Shown piece by piece: positions 1-18,159 of a stretch of DNA of 64,000 nucleotides; position 1 is the stretch's first letter; the number at the start of each line of letters is the position of its first letter. The stretch is from Pelomonas sp. Root1217 (GTDB lineage Bacteria > Pseudomonadota > Gammaproteobacteria > Burkholderiales > Burkholderiaceae_C): positions 189,515 through 253,514 of the forward strand of contig NZ_LMDC01000027.1 of assembly GCF_001425705.1 (NCBI RefSeq). Reading direction: 5' to 3'. Made by a program: the position numbers and the translations under genes. Below the pieces are notes generated by a model, which was given only the letters and a program-made list of their open reading frames with translations, was not told where the DNA came from and did no database searches.

Positions 1-1502
<1,502 letters not shown>

Positions 1503-1503
<1 letters not shown>

Positions 1504-2870
1504 TGAAGCCATGGGCGGCCCTGTCCCTGCGGGGCCGCCTGTTCCTGCTGGCCCTGCTGCCGCTGCTGGCGTCGCTGGCGCTGATTGCGTTGGCCGTGCG
1601 CCAGCAGGAAAGCGAGTTGGCCGCACGCGAGCATGCGCTGGTGCGCGCCAGCTACATGGACGCGCGGCGCACCGAACTCAAGCATTACGTCGACCTGGCG
1701 GTCAGCACCATCCAGCCGCTGCTCGGCCAGCCGGGCGGGCCCGAGAGGGCGCTGGCCATCCTGTCGTCGCTGGACTACGGCCGCGACGGCTATTTCTTCG
1801 TCTATTCCCTCGACGGCCGCGTGCTGATGCATTCACGCCAGCCTGAGCTGATCGGGCAGAACCTGTGGGAGCTGCGTGACCCCCAGGGTCGGCCCACCAT
1901 CCAGCAGTTGATTGCCCAGGCCCAGGCTGGCGGCGGCTATGTCGAGTACCTGTGGCGCAAACCTTCGAGCAGCCTGCTGGCGCCCAAGCTGGGCTATGTC
2001 GTCGCCGTGCCGCAGTGGCAGTGGATGCTGGGCACGGGCCTGTACCTGGACGGCATCGAGGCGACGATGGCCGAGCTGGAGCGTGGCGCGCGCCAGAACA
2101 TCACGGCCACCATGCTGTGGGTGGGCGCCGTTGCCGTCTTCGGCGTCGCGCTGATCAGCGCCGGCGCGCTGGCCCTGAACCTGAGCGAGCACCGCAGCGC
2201 CGAGGCCAAGCTGCGCGCCCTCGCTCGCCAGGTCGTGCAGAGCCAGGAGGACGAGCGGGCACGGCTGGCACTCGAGCTGCATGACGGCGTCAGCCAGGCC
2301 CTGGTGGCCACCAAGCTGCTGATCGAGTCGGCCCAGCACGAACCCGAGGGCGCTGCGAGGCTGCAGGAGCTGGCCTTGAAGCGCCTGAACAGCACGCTGG
2401 CCGAGGTGCGCCACCTGTCCCACGCGTTGCGGCCGGCATTGCTGGACACCCTCGGCCTGCCTGCGGCGCTGCAGCATCTGGCGGGCGAGTTCGACGCGGC
2501 CGGTGGCACGCATTTCTCAGTAGTGGTCGAGGGCGAGGAAGTCGGCCTGCCCGAGGCCGTGAATACGGCGCTGTTCCGCATTGCCCAGGAGGCGCTGAAC
2601 AACGCGGCCCGGCATGCCCATGCGACGACGGTAAGCGTGCTGCTGCGTTTCGAGCGAGACGGTGGCCTGGCGCTGGAAATCAACGACGACGGCCAGGGTT
2701 TCGACGCCGAAGCCGCGCAGGCCGCGGCCGACCAGGGCCTCGGCCTGCGCAGCATGCGCGAGCGGGCGGCCGCCCTCGGTGCCCGCCTGAGCCTTTTCGC
2801 TTCCCCCGGCATGGGCAGTCGCCTCACGGTCAAACTAGCGGCTTCCGACCTGGCTCGCGCTGCCGCATGA
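1503..2870 (+). CDS. Membrane sensor histidine kinase, Cache domain, NarL/HisKA_3 type
   Basis: A 455-residue kinase. A first membrane helix lies at about residues 10-30, a periplasmic Cache-like sensor at about 35-195 (GRDGYFFVYSLDGRVLMH is typical of single-Cache sensors that bind small organic ligands), and a second helix at about 200-225. The dimerisation box ELHDGVSQALVATK follows, with the phosphorylated histidine at about residue 260. The HATPase domain shows N-box EALNNAARHA and G-box GQGFDAEA with GLGLRSMRERAAALG. This is the LuxR-partnered class. The gene overlaps the response regulator downstream by ATGA, so the two form a cognate pair. The ligand cannot be read from the sequence. 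Confidence 0.9.
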
Positions 2871-3502
2871 CCCCGACACCCATCCGCATCCTGCTCGTTG
2901 ACGACCACCCGATGGTGCGTGAGGGCCTGGTTGCGCGCCTGGCCGCCGTGCCGCGCTTCGAGATCGTCGGTGAGGCCGGCGGGCGCGCTGAGGCCCTGGA
3001 GCAGTTAGTGCGCACGGCGCCCGACGTCGTGCTGATGGATGTCGGCTTGAAGGACGGCAACGGCATCACGCTGGGTGCTGAGATGCTGGCCGTCCGGCCG
3101 TCCATCAAGTTGCTGATGTTCAGCATGTATGACAACCCCGAATACGTGCAACGCGCGCTGACCGCTGGTGCGCGGGGTTATGTGCTCAAGGATGCGCCGG
3201 CGACCGAGATCGTGTCGGCGATTGACGCGGTGGCCGCGGGCGGTACCTTCCTGAGCGCTGCAGTCTCAGGCCGGCTCTTCCGTGGCCAGGCCCCCAAGCC
3301 GGTGCTGACGCCACGCGAAAGCGAGATCCTCAGCCTGCTGGGGCAGGGCGCTTCAAGCAAACAGATTGCACGTGACCTGGACCTGTCGGTGCGCACCGTC
3401 GAAGCCCACCGTCAAAGCATCAAGCGCAAGCTGGAGCTGGACGGGCAGGCGGAGCTGATCCGATATGCGGTCGAGCATGCACGAGAAGCCGGATTGAAAT
3501 GA
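2867..3502 (+). CDS. NarL/LuxR-family response regulator
   Basis: A 211-residue two-component response regulator. The receiver domain spans about residues 1-120, with the acidic pocket in LLVDDHP, the phosphoacceptor Asp58 in LMDVGLKDG and the conserved lysine in VLKDAP. A LuxR-type helix-turn-helix follows at about 145-205 (LTPRESEILSLL, then KQIARDLDLSVRTVEAHR). It should be phosphorylated by the kinase whose stop codon it overlaps and then bind DNA as a dimer. The gene ends in TTGAAATGA. The 15 bases around this stop recur 104 bases downstream in the spacer before the next kinase. Confidence 0.92.
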   Translation: MTPTPIRILLVDDHPMVREGLVARLAAVPRFEIVGEAGGRAEALEQLVRTAPDVVLMDVGLKDGNGITLGAEMLAVRPSIKLLMFSMYDNPEYVQRALTAGARGYVLKDAPATEIVSAIDAVAAGGTFLSAAVSGRLFRGQAPKPVLTPRESEILSLLGQGASSKQIARDLDLSVRTVEAHRQSIKRKLELDGQAELIRYAVEHAREAGLK

Positions 3503-3655
3503 CTCGCGTGTTCACGCAAGAGCGGCCGGGAAAAGGGACTTGATCCCCCTAGATTGCCATGCTAGAAGCGGGCATTTTTCGTTCACCGCGCAACGGTTTG
3601 AAATGACTCGCGCGCCGGGCGAAACTCACTCCTAATTTCTGAATCGGGCGGGACC

Positions 3656-10809
<7,154 letters not shown>

Positions 10810-10810
<1 letters not shown>

Positions 10811-13269
10811 TGACGATGCCGACAACGACAGACGACGTCGTGGAGCCGGTGGCGGGCGCTGAAGAGCTCACTAACATCCTGATCGTTGACGACGAACCGG
10901 CCAACCTGCTTGTGCTGGAGAGCGTGCTGGCGGACCCGGGCTACCGCATCGTGCGGGCGCTGTCGGCCGACCAGGCCCTGCTCGCGCTGATGGGCCAGGA
11001 GTTCGCCGTCATGGTGCTGGACATCCAGCTGCCCGACATGAATGGCATCGAGCTGGCGCAGATGATCAAGGAGCGCAAGCGCAATGCCCACCTGCCCATC
11101 ATCTTCCTGACCGCCTATTTCGATCAGGACCAGTACCGCCTGCAGGGCTATGGCTCAGGCGCCGTCGACTATCTGCACAAGCCCGTGAACCCGGCGGTGC
11201 TGCGTTCCAAGGTGGCAGTCTTTGCCGAGCTGGACCGCAAGACCCGCCAGCTGCAGCGCGCCAACCTGGCCCTGCAGGCCGAGGTGGAGGAGAAGCGCCT
11301 CGCCGAGGAGCGTTTGCGCGAGCTCAACGAGACGCTGGAGCGCCGCGTCACCGAGCGTACCGAGGCCTTCCACGTGGCCGACCGCCGGCTGCGGGCCATG
11401 ATGAGCAGCATCACCGATGGCCTGCTTCTCATCGAGCATGACGGGCGCATCGGTTACGTCAACGAGCAGGGCGCTCGCCTGCTCGGCCGTGGGGCCGCCG
11501 AACTCACGGGGCGACGCAGCGGCGAAGTCTTCGGCGCCGGCGAGTTCGAGGCCGGCTTCGACAAGGCCCGGGCCAAGGGTAGCCAGGCCGTGTCCTTCGA
11601 GGCCATGGCGCCGGGTGCCCCGGAGCGCTGGCTGGAATGCCATTGCTATCCCTCTCACGACGGCCTGTCCGTCTACTTCCACGACATCACCGACCGCCGC
11701 GAGCTGCAGCTGCGCCGCGATCAGCTGCTGGCCGCGGAGCAGGCCGCGCGCGGGGCCGCCGACCAGGCCGCTCGCGCCAAGGAGGAGTTCGTCGCCGCCA
11801 TCAGCCACGAGCTGCGCACGCCGTTGGCGGCCATCCTCGGCTGGGTCAATGTGCTCACCCACCCCGGCGTGCAGCCCGGCATGCTGCAGCGGGGCATCCA
11901 GGCCATCGCGCGCAATGCCCAGGCCCAGGCCGTCCTGGTCGACGACCTGCTGGAGATGAGCCGCATCGTCGCTGGCAAGCAGTTGATGAACGTCGAGCGG
12001 GTGGATCTGAACGGCATCGTTGCAGGGGCAGCCGACACGGCCCGCCCGACGGCGCAGTCGCGCCAGATCGAGATCCTGCTGCAACTGGCGCCCGAGGCTG
12101 CCGAGGTCTTCGGCGACGCTCGCCGGCTCACGCAGGTCGTCATGAACCTCGTCACCAACGCGATGAAGTTCACGCCCGCGGGCGGCAGCGTCACGCTGTC
12201 GACGAAAGTCAACGGCCCCATCGCCGAAGTGGCCGTCAGTGATACCGGCCAGGGAATTGACCCTGAATTCCTGCCGCAGCTCTTCGACCGCTTCACCCAG
12301 GCCGATGGCACCGCCTCCAGCGTGCATGGCGGCCTGGGGCTGGGCTTGTCCATCGTCAAGAACCTCGTCGAGCTGCATGGCGGCGAGGTGGCGGCCCACA
12401 GTGCGGGCCGCGGCCAGGGCTCGGTGTTCAGCCTGCGCCTGCCGCGCGCCGGCCTGTCAAACGTGTCGGGGATTGAAACCGAGGCGGGCGGTGTCGAGCC
12501 CTTGATCTCGGGCGTGCGGGTGCTGCTCGTTGACGACCACCCCGACGTGCTCGAGGCCCATGCCCGCCTGCTGTCCGAGCGCGGTGCCGATGTCGTCACG
12601 GCCGAGTCGGCCGAGGCCGCCATCGCCTTGCTGCAGCAGCAGCGCTTTGACGTGATGTTGAGCGATCTGGGCATGCCCGGCATGGGTGGTTATGACCTGA
12701 TCCGGCATGTGCGCAAGGCGATGGGGCTGAGCCCCGACGTGCTGCCCGCGGCGGCCGTCACGGCCTATGTGCGCGCGACCGATCGTCAGGCCGCGCTCGA
12801 GGCGGGCTTCCAGCGCTGCCTGCCCAAGGCGGTGTCGCCGCATCTGCTGGCCCGCGCCGTGGCTGAGCTGCACCGTACCGCCCCTGAGGCCACGCCGGAG
12901 CCAGCCATGCAGGTGCTGTTCGTGGAGGACAACGCCGACCTGCGTGAACAGATCGCCTACCTGCTCGAGGAGGCGGGCCTGCAGCCGCAAAGCTGCGCCA
13001 CGGCAGAAGAGGCTCTTGCAATCTATGCGCCTGGCAAGTTCGACCTCGTGGTGACCGACGTCAGCCTGCCCGGCATGTCAGGCATCGACTTGGCCCGAGC
13101 CATCCTGCGCCTCTCGCCGCAGGAATGGCTGGTGTTCTCGTCGGGCTATGAGATGGGCTCGGACCTGTCGGACTTCGGCCCCCATGTGCGGGCGCTGCTC
13201 AAGCCCTTCGACCTGCCCGATCTGCAGGTGCTGCTGACCGAGATCCGCGGCGAGATGGCAGGGCGCTGA
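10810..13269 (+). CDS. Hybrid histidine kinase, REC-PAS-HisKA-HATPase-REC-REC
   Basis: An 819-residue soluble kinase. A receiver comes first (ILIVDDEPANL, Asp71 in VLDIQLPD), then a coiled coil (LRELNETLERRVTERTE), a PAS-like domain (~195-305, ITDGLLLIEHDGRIGYVNEQ), HisKA with His333 in [11 protein letters not shown] and an HATPase (MNLVTNAMKF; GGLGLGLSIVKNLVE). Two more receivers follow, with Asp619 and Asp750. I start it at the ATG that overlaps the upstream kinase's stop as TGATG. A longer frame from 10720 would overlap REC3 of the upstream gene and is unlikely. The tight coupling suggests that both kinases belong to one relay, perhaps with the first receiver here accepting phosphate. No HPt domain is visible in either protein. 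Confidence 0.9.
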
Positions 13270-13285
13270 TCGGGCCGGGGCGCAT

Positions 13286-13681
13286 TCAGTGACCGCGTCG
13301 GGGACCGTAGTCGTCGCGGTCATGGCTCCAACGGTCGTTGCGCTCGTGGCGGCCGTGGTTCCAGCGGTCGTCGCGACCTTCCCAGCGACGCTCGCGGTAC
13401 GACGGCGCATAAACCACCCGCGGCGGCGGCGCGTAATAGACGTCACGCTCGACATAGCGGGGAGCCGGCGCATAGCGCACGACGGGTGCGGGCTCGTAGT
13501 AGACCGGTGCCGGCTCGTAGTAGACCGGAGCGGGTGCAGGTGCGTAGTAACCGCCGTTCGACACGACGACACCCGCGGCCGGCAGGTTGACGCCGATGGA
13601 CCAGTGTGTGCCTGCCTGGGCGGAAGCGGCGCCCAGCAGGGCGGCGGTGGCGGCAAAAGCGGCGATGAGGGAACGAAGCAT
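13286..13681 (-). CDS. Exported Tyr/Pro/Arg-rich low-complexity protein
   Basis: A 131-residue protein of unknown function. The start is fixed by AGGAG nine bases upstream of an ATG and by a clear signal peptide (MLRSLIAAFAATAALLGAAS, cleavage likely after AQA). The mature part begins THWSIGVNLPAAG. It continues with an imperfect Tyr/Pro repeat (APVYYEP twice, then VRYAPAPRYVERDVYYAPP) and ends in an Arg/His/Asp-rich tail (WNHGRHERNDRWSHDRDD). Similar short exported proteins are common in Burkholderiales, usually annotated hypothetical; an envelope or surface role is inference only. It faces the kinase operon convergently. Reading frames on the opposite strand here are shadows. Confidence 0.8.
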   Translation of the reverse strand: MLRSLIAAFAATAALLGAASAQAGTHWSIGVNLPAAGVVVSNGGYYAPAPAPVYYEPAPVYYEPAPVVRYAPAPRYVERDVYYAPPPRVVYAPSYRERRWEGRDDRWNHGRHERNDRWSHDRDDYGPRRGH

Positions 13682-13919
13682 GGCGGGACTCCTACAGGGC
13701 CGAACAAGATGCTGGCCGTGCTCGAACAACGCTACGCCCCGCCCGTCGTTGACGCCGTCCTGCGCCGTTGCGTAAGAGGGTGTTTCGGGGTTGACCCTTA
13801 GGTATTGCCGCGCGCCTGGCCCGCGTGGCTTGACCGATGCCGCGCAGCGCCCGTTTGCCGAGACTTCCATCACGGTCGCGCCCCGTGTCGAGGTGTGCAC
13901 CGCAACGGAGACAAACCTC

Positions 13920-15983
13920 ATGAATCTGCGCCGCCACCTTGCGTGGGCGGGCGTTGCGATCCTGGGTGCCGCATCCCTCGCCACCGTGGCCCTGAGCCGC
14001 GGCGAGACGATCAGCGCACTGTGGGTCGTGGCTGCCGCCCTGTGCACCTACCTCATCGCCTACCGCTACTACAGCCTGTTCATCGCCAACAAGGTGCTGG
14101 AACTGGACCCCAAGCGCCAGACGCCGGCCTGGAAGTACAACGACGGGCTCGACTACGTGCCCACCAACAAGCACGTGCTCTACGGCCACCACTTTGCGGC
14201 GATTGCCGGTGCCGGCCCGCTGGTCGGCCCGGTGCTGGCGGCGCAGATGGGTTATCTGCCAGGCCTGCTGTGGATCCTGGCCGGCGTCGTCTTTGCCGGC
14301 GCGGTGCAGGATTTCATCGTTCTTTTCATTTCCACGCGCCGCGATGGCCGGTCCCTTGGCGACCTCGTCAAGCAGGAGATGGGCACGGTGCCCGGGCTGA
14401 TCGCGCTGTTTGGCGCCTTCATGATCATGATCATCATCCTGGCGGTGCTGGCGCTGATCGTTGTCAAGGCCCTGGCCGATTCGCCCTGGGGCCTGTTCAC
14501 GGTGGCGGCGACGATTCCCGTGGCGCTGTTCATGGGCGTCTACCTGCGCTTCATCCGGCCGGGCCGTATCGGCGAGGTGTCGGTCATCGGCTTCGTGCTG
14601 CTGATGGGTGCCATCTTCGGCGGCCAGGCCGTCAGCGAGAGTCCGACGCTCGCGCCCATCTTCACGCTGCAACCGACGACGCTGGTCGGCCTGCTGATTG
14701 GCTACGGCTTCGTCGCCGCCTGCATCCCGGTCTGGCTGCTGCTGGCGCCGCGCGACTACCTCAGCACCTTCCTGAAGATTGGCACCATCATCGCGCTGGC
14801 CATCGGCATCGTCATCGTCGCGCCGCCGCTGAAGATGCCGGCGCTGACGCAGTTCGCCGGTGGCAACGGCCCAGTCTGGGCGGGCAGCCTCTTTCCCTTC
14901 CTGTTCATCACCATCGCCTGCGGCGCCGTGTCGGGTTTCCATGCACTGATCTCCTCGGGCACGTCACCGAAGCTGCTGGAGAACGAAACCCATGCCCGCT
15001 ACATCGGTTATGGCGGCATGCTGGCAGAGAGCTTCGTTGCCGTGATGGCGCTGGTAGCTGCCTCCTGCATCGAGCCGGGCGTCTATTTCGCGATGAACAG
15101 CCCGGCCGCGGTCGTCGGCAAGGACGCGGCCACGGTCGCGCAGACGTTGTCCACCTGGGGCTTCGTCGTCACGCCCGAGATGCTGACCCAGGCCGCGGCC
15201 GACGTCGGCGAGAAAACCATCCTGGCCCGTGCTGGCGGCGCGCCAACGCTGGCCGTGGGCATGGCCGAGATCCTGCACCAGGTGGTGGGCGGCAAGGCGC
15301 TGATGGCCTTCTGGTACCACTTCGCCATCCTGTTCGAGGCGCTCTTCATCCTGACCGCCGTTGACGCGGGAACGCGCGCCGGCCGCTTCATGCTGCAGGA
15401 CCTGCTGGGCAGCTTTGTGCCGTCGCTCAAGCGCACCGAGAGCTGGGTGGCCAATTTCGTCGCGACCGGACTGTGCGTGGCGGCCTGGGGCTACTTCCTC
15501 TACCAGGGTGTCGTCGATCCGCTGGGCGGTATCAACACGCTGTGGCCGCTGTTCGGCATCGCCAATCAGATGCTGGCCGCAGTGGCGCTGCTGCTGGGCA
15601 CGGTCGTCATCTTCAAGATGAAGAAGGACCGCTACGCCTGGGTCACGGCCGTGCCGGCGGCCTGGCTGCTGGTGTGCACGATGACGGCCGGCTGGCTGAA
15701 GATCTTCGCGGCCGACCCCAAGCTCGGTTTCCTGGCCCATGCCGACAAATACGCCGCGGCGATTGCCGAGGGCAAGGTGTTGGCGCCGGCCAAGACACTG
15801 GATGCGATGTCGCGGGTGGTGTTCAACGACAGGCTGGATGCGGCGCTGTGTGCGCTTTTCATGGGCGTGGTCATCAGCGTGCTGATCTACAGCGTCAAGG
15901 CCGTGCTGGCTGCACGCCGCGCTGCCAAGGTCACGGCGCAGGAAACCGCCTTTGTGCTGCTGCCGGCGGGACAACGTGCTTGA
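13920..15983 (+). CDS. cstA: CstA-family peptide/pyruvate transporter
   Basis: A 687-residue inner-membrane protein, close to the 701 residues of E. coli CstA. The family comprises carbon-starvation-induced transporters of peptides or pyruvate. Diagnostic stretches are HFAAIAGAGPLVGPVLAAQ in an early helix, QDFIVLFISTRRDGRSLG, the long hydrophobic series of about 16-18 helices, and SSGTSPKLLENE. The start at 13920 is chosen because it has GGAG nine bases upstream and begins with a normal amphipathic leader (MNLRRHLAWAG). A longer frame from 13791 adds 43 residues unlike the family. The stop overlaps the start of a ybdD homologue, the same pairing as cstA-ybdD in E. coli. Confidence 0.93.
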   Translation: MNLRRHLAWAGVAILGAASLATVALSRGETISALWVVAAALCTYLIAYRYYSLFIANKVLELDPKRQTPAWKYNDGLDYVPTNKHVLYGHHFAAIAGAGPLVGPVLAAQMGYLPGLLWILAGVVFAGAVQDFIVLFISTRRDGRSLGDLVKQEMGTVPGLIALFGAFMIMIIILAVLALIVVKALADSPWGLFTVAATIPVALFMGVYLRFIRPGRIGEVSVIGFVLLMGAIFGGQAVSESPTLAPIFTLQPTTLVGLLIGYGFVAACIPVWLLLAPRDYLSTFLKIGTIIALAIGIVIVAPPLKMPALTQFAGGNGPVWAGSLFPFLFITIACGAVSGFHALISSGTSPKLLENETHARYIGYGGMLAESFVAVMALVAASCIEPGVYFAMNSPAAVVGKDAATVAQTLSTWGFVVTPEMLTQAAADVGEKTILARAGGAPTLAVGMAEILHQVVGGKALMAFWYHFAILFEALFILTAVDAGTRAGRFMLQDLLGSFVPSLKRTESWVANFVATGLCVAAWGYFLYQGVVDPLGGINTLWPLFGIANQMLAAVALLLGTVVIFKMKKDRYAWVTAVPAAWLLVCTMTAGWLKIFAADPKLGFLAHADKYAAAIAEGKVLAPAKTLDAMSRVVFNDRLDAALCALFMGVVISVLIYSVKAVLAARRAAKVTAQETAFVLLPAGQRA

Positions 15984-16176
15984 GCTGCGCGAACTGGCCC
16001 AGGCCGGGCGGTATCTGACGCAGAGCCTGCGCCTGATGGTGGGCGTGCCGGATTACGGCAGCTACCTGGCCCACCACCAGGCGACGCACCCGGAGAGGGC
16101 GGCGATGAGCTATGAGGAGTTCTTCAGGGAGAGGCAGGCGGCGAGGTACTCGGCGCGGGTTGGTAAATGCTGCTGA
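15976..16176 (+). CDS. ybdD: YbdD/YjiX family small protein
   Basis: A 66-residue protein that starts at a GTG overlapping the end of cstA. The body LMVGVPDYGSYLAHH followed by MSYEEFFRERQAARY and a Cys-Cys end (GKCC) matches the YbdD/YjiX family, which is encoded directly after cstA or btsT (yjiX) transporters in many proteobacteria. Its molecular role is not established; co-occurrence suggests an accessory function for the transporter. An upstream ATG at 15952 in the same frame would add MCCCRRDN, which is not family-like, so the GTG is preferred. Confidence 0.85.
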   Translation: MLELRELAQAGRYLTQSLRLMVGVPDYGSYLAHHQATHPERAAMSYEEFFRERQAARYSARVGKCC

Positions 16177-16225
16177 TTGGTTAGGTTGCTTTTGCCGTTG
16201 TCCTTATGACTCGCGTGCAGTGCCG

Positions 16226-16740
16226 CGGGAATCCGCCCCGCGAGGGCGGGTAACTTTTCTCTGACGCGCCAGAGAAAAGTCACCAAAAGAGGAGCGCCAA
16301 TGCAATCCGCACTCGAGCGGGATCAGGCGCTCGCAAGCTCGAAGCAGCGCCGGGCCTACAAGCGAACCGCTGCGCTCTCGCACACGACTTGTGAAGAGCG
16401 CCAGCGATCGGACCATCATGCCAGTTGACGCCGGCTGCACGCCGGGCTCATCAGGAAATACCGAACAGCCGCGTCGCCCGAGCGACGCTGCATTGGGCTG
16501 TTTTGATGAGCCCGGCGTGCAGCCGCGCGTCGAACGGGGTGCTCGTGCGATGCGTCGGGCTCGTCACAAGTCGTGTGCGAGAGCGCAGCGGCTCGCTTTT
16601 TGTCGCAATGCCGGTGGCTGTTTTCGCGCGCCGCTGATGGCGGCGTCGCGCTCGTGTGCGGTTCAGGGCCTCTTCTTTGGTGACTTTCTTCTGGCCCCGC
16701 AGAAGAAAGTTACCCGGCCGCCGGGACGGACTCCCGGCAA
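16226..16740. repeat. Compound nested inverted-repeat intergenic element
   Basis: The 603 bases between ybdD and amiC hold no convincing gene but a symmetrical set of inverted repeats. The outer arms, about 16230-16292 and 16669-16737, are imperfect inverted copies that share GGGTAACTTT and AAAGTCACCAAA. Each arm also contains its own 11-bp hairpin (16253-16280 and 16683-16710, six-base loops). Middle arms 16361-16394 and 16564-16597 match at 33 of 34 positions. Inner arms 16435-16453 and 16504-16522 match perfectly over 19 bp, and a small GCGTCG/CGACGC hairpin lies at the centre. From memory, similar arms recur between genes in Burkholderiales and Xanthomonadales genomes and are often mis-called as small genes. 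I treat it as non-coding. Confidence 0.8.
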
Positions 16741-16779
16741 TGCAGCGAACAAAACCGCTCTGCGAAAAAGCAACCCACC

Positions 16780-18159
16780 CTACAACGTCGTGCTCCGCTT
16801 CCTCGCCATCGGCGGATTCTTCGCAAAGTACCTGGCGATGCCTGACGCCAGCGCATCCACCAGTTCGTCCTGATAGTCCGCGTCGCGCAGCTTCTTCTCT
16901 TCCTCCGGGTTGGAGATGAAGGCCGTCTCCACCAGGATGCTGGGAATGTCTGGCGCCTTCAGCACCGCGAAGCCTGCCTGCTCGACCTTGGCCTTGTGCA
17001 GCCGGCCGACCTTGCCGATCTGCCCCAGCACCTCGCTGCCGAGCTTCAAGCTGTCCTTGATCTGCGCCGTGGTGCTCATGTCGAGCAGGGCGCGCAGCAC
17101 ATTGGCGTCCTTGGTGGCCGCGCCGACATTGACGCCGCCAACCATGTCGGCCGCGTTCTCGCGGTTGGCCATCCAGCGCGCGGCGGCACTCGTCGCCGCG
17201 CCGTCGCTGAGCACGAAGACCGAGGCGCCCCGCGCCTGTGGCGTGAAGAACGCGTCGGCATGGATGGAGACGAAGAGATCGGCCTGCACGCGGCGCGCCT
17301 TGTGCACGCGGTCCTGCAGCGGCACGAAAAAGTCGGCGTCGCGTGTCATCAGCACGCGGATGTTGGGGTTGGTCTGGAGCCGCTTGCGCAGCTTGAGGCC
17401 TACTGCCAGGACGACATCCTTCTCGCGCAGCCCGGAGGGGCCGACGGCGCCGGGGTCTTCGCCGCCGTGGCCGGGGTCCAGCGCAATGATGATGAGGCGG
17501 TCGATCTTGGGTTCGACGGCAGGGCCGGGAGCCGGCGCAGGCGCGGGTTTGGAGGCGGCCGGCGCGGGCGGCTGCACCGGGGCCGAGGCCGCCGGCGCGG
17601 GCGGGCGCTCGATCTTCTGGATCAGGTCGCCGAGAGCATCGTTGACGGCACTGGCAGCAGCCTCGGCGCGCTGGGCTGGGGAGGGCGGGGCTGCCGCCGG
17701 TGCCTTGGTGCGCTCGTTGGCGATGGCCACCAGCGGGTCGGCCTCGAACTTGGGGTGGAGATCGAAGACCAGGCGGTTCTTGTAAGCGGCCACCGGCGCC
17801 AGCGTGAAGATCTGCGGCGCCACGGGCTGGCGCAGGTCCAGCACGATGCGCACGACGGTGGGCGTGTTCTGGCCGACGCGCACGCCGGTGATGTAGGGGT
17901 CGTCGGCCTTGACCTTGCCAATCAGCTCGCGCAGCCCCGGGCTCAGTTCCAGGCCGTCGATGTCGATGACGAGGCGGTGGGGCGAGTCGACCAGGAAATG
18001 CTTGACCGTCAGCGGCTTGTCGGACTCGATGGTGACGCGGGTGTACTCCTGCGCCGGCCAGACGCGCACGGCGACGATGCTGGCCTGGCTGCTCGCAGCC
18101 AGCGTGTCGGGAGCCTTCAGCAGCAGGGCGAGCATGCCGAGGGAATGACGACGCTTCAT
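16780..18159 (-). CDS. amiC: N-acetylmuramoyl-L-alanine amidase, AmiC type (AMIN + Amidase_3)
   Basis: A 459-residue periplasmic cell-separation amidase that cleaves the lactyl-peptide bond in peptidoglycan. A signal peptide at the start (MKRRHSLGMLALLLKAPDT) is followed by an AMIN domain (~residues 30-150, VRVWPAQEYTRVTIES), a Pro/Ala-rich linker (~170-235) and the Amidase_3 zinc domain (~240-450). The zinc and catalytic motifs are ALDPGHGGEDPGA, VSIHADAFF and ILVETAFISN. The start is the ATG that overlaps the tsaE stop (ATGA); an upstream extension to 18282 would be read from inside tsaE. Activation by an EnvC/NlpD-type LytM protein is expected from the family; none is encoded here. Confidence 0.92.
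   Translation of the reverse strand: MKRRHSLGMLALLLKAPDTLAASSQASIVAVRVWPAQEYTRVTIESDKPLTVKHFLVDSPHRLVIDIDGLELSPGLRELIGKVKADDPYITGVRVGQNTPTVVRIVLDLRQPVAPQIFTLAPVAAYKNRLVFDLHPKFEADPLVAIANERTKAPAAAPPSPAQRAEAAASAVNDALGDLIQKIERPPAPAASAPVQPPAPAASKPAPAPAPGPAVEPKIDRLIIIALDPGHGGEDPGAVGPSGLREKDVVLAVGLKLRKRLQTNPNIRVLMTRDADFFVPLQDRVHKARRVQADLFVSIHADAFFTPQARGASVFVLSDGAATSAAARWMANRENAADMVGGVNVGAATKDANVLRALLDMSTTAQIKDSLKLGSEVLGQIGKVGRLHKAKVEQAGFAVLKAPDIPSILVETAFISNPEEEKKLRDADYQDELVDALASGIARYFAKNPPMARKRSTTL

Noticed and set aside
13289..13801. A 170-codon plus-strand frame over the Tyr/Pro-rich gene
   Set aside because: The minus frame has a signal peptide and a good ribosome site; the plus frame has neither.
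16204..16919. Several short frames between ybdD and amiC
   Set aside because: They lie in the nested inverted repeats, read through both arms, and have no ribosome sites or conserved domain. Their similarity to hypothetical proteins elsewhere would reflect the repeat itself.
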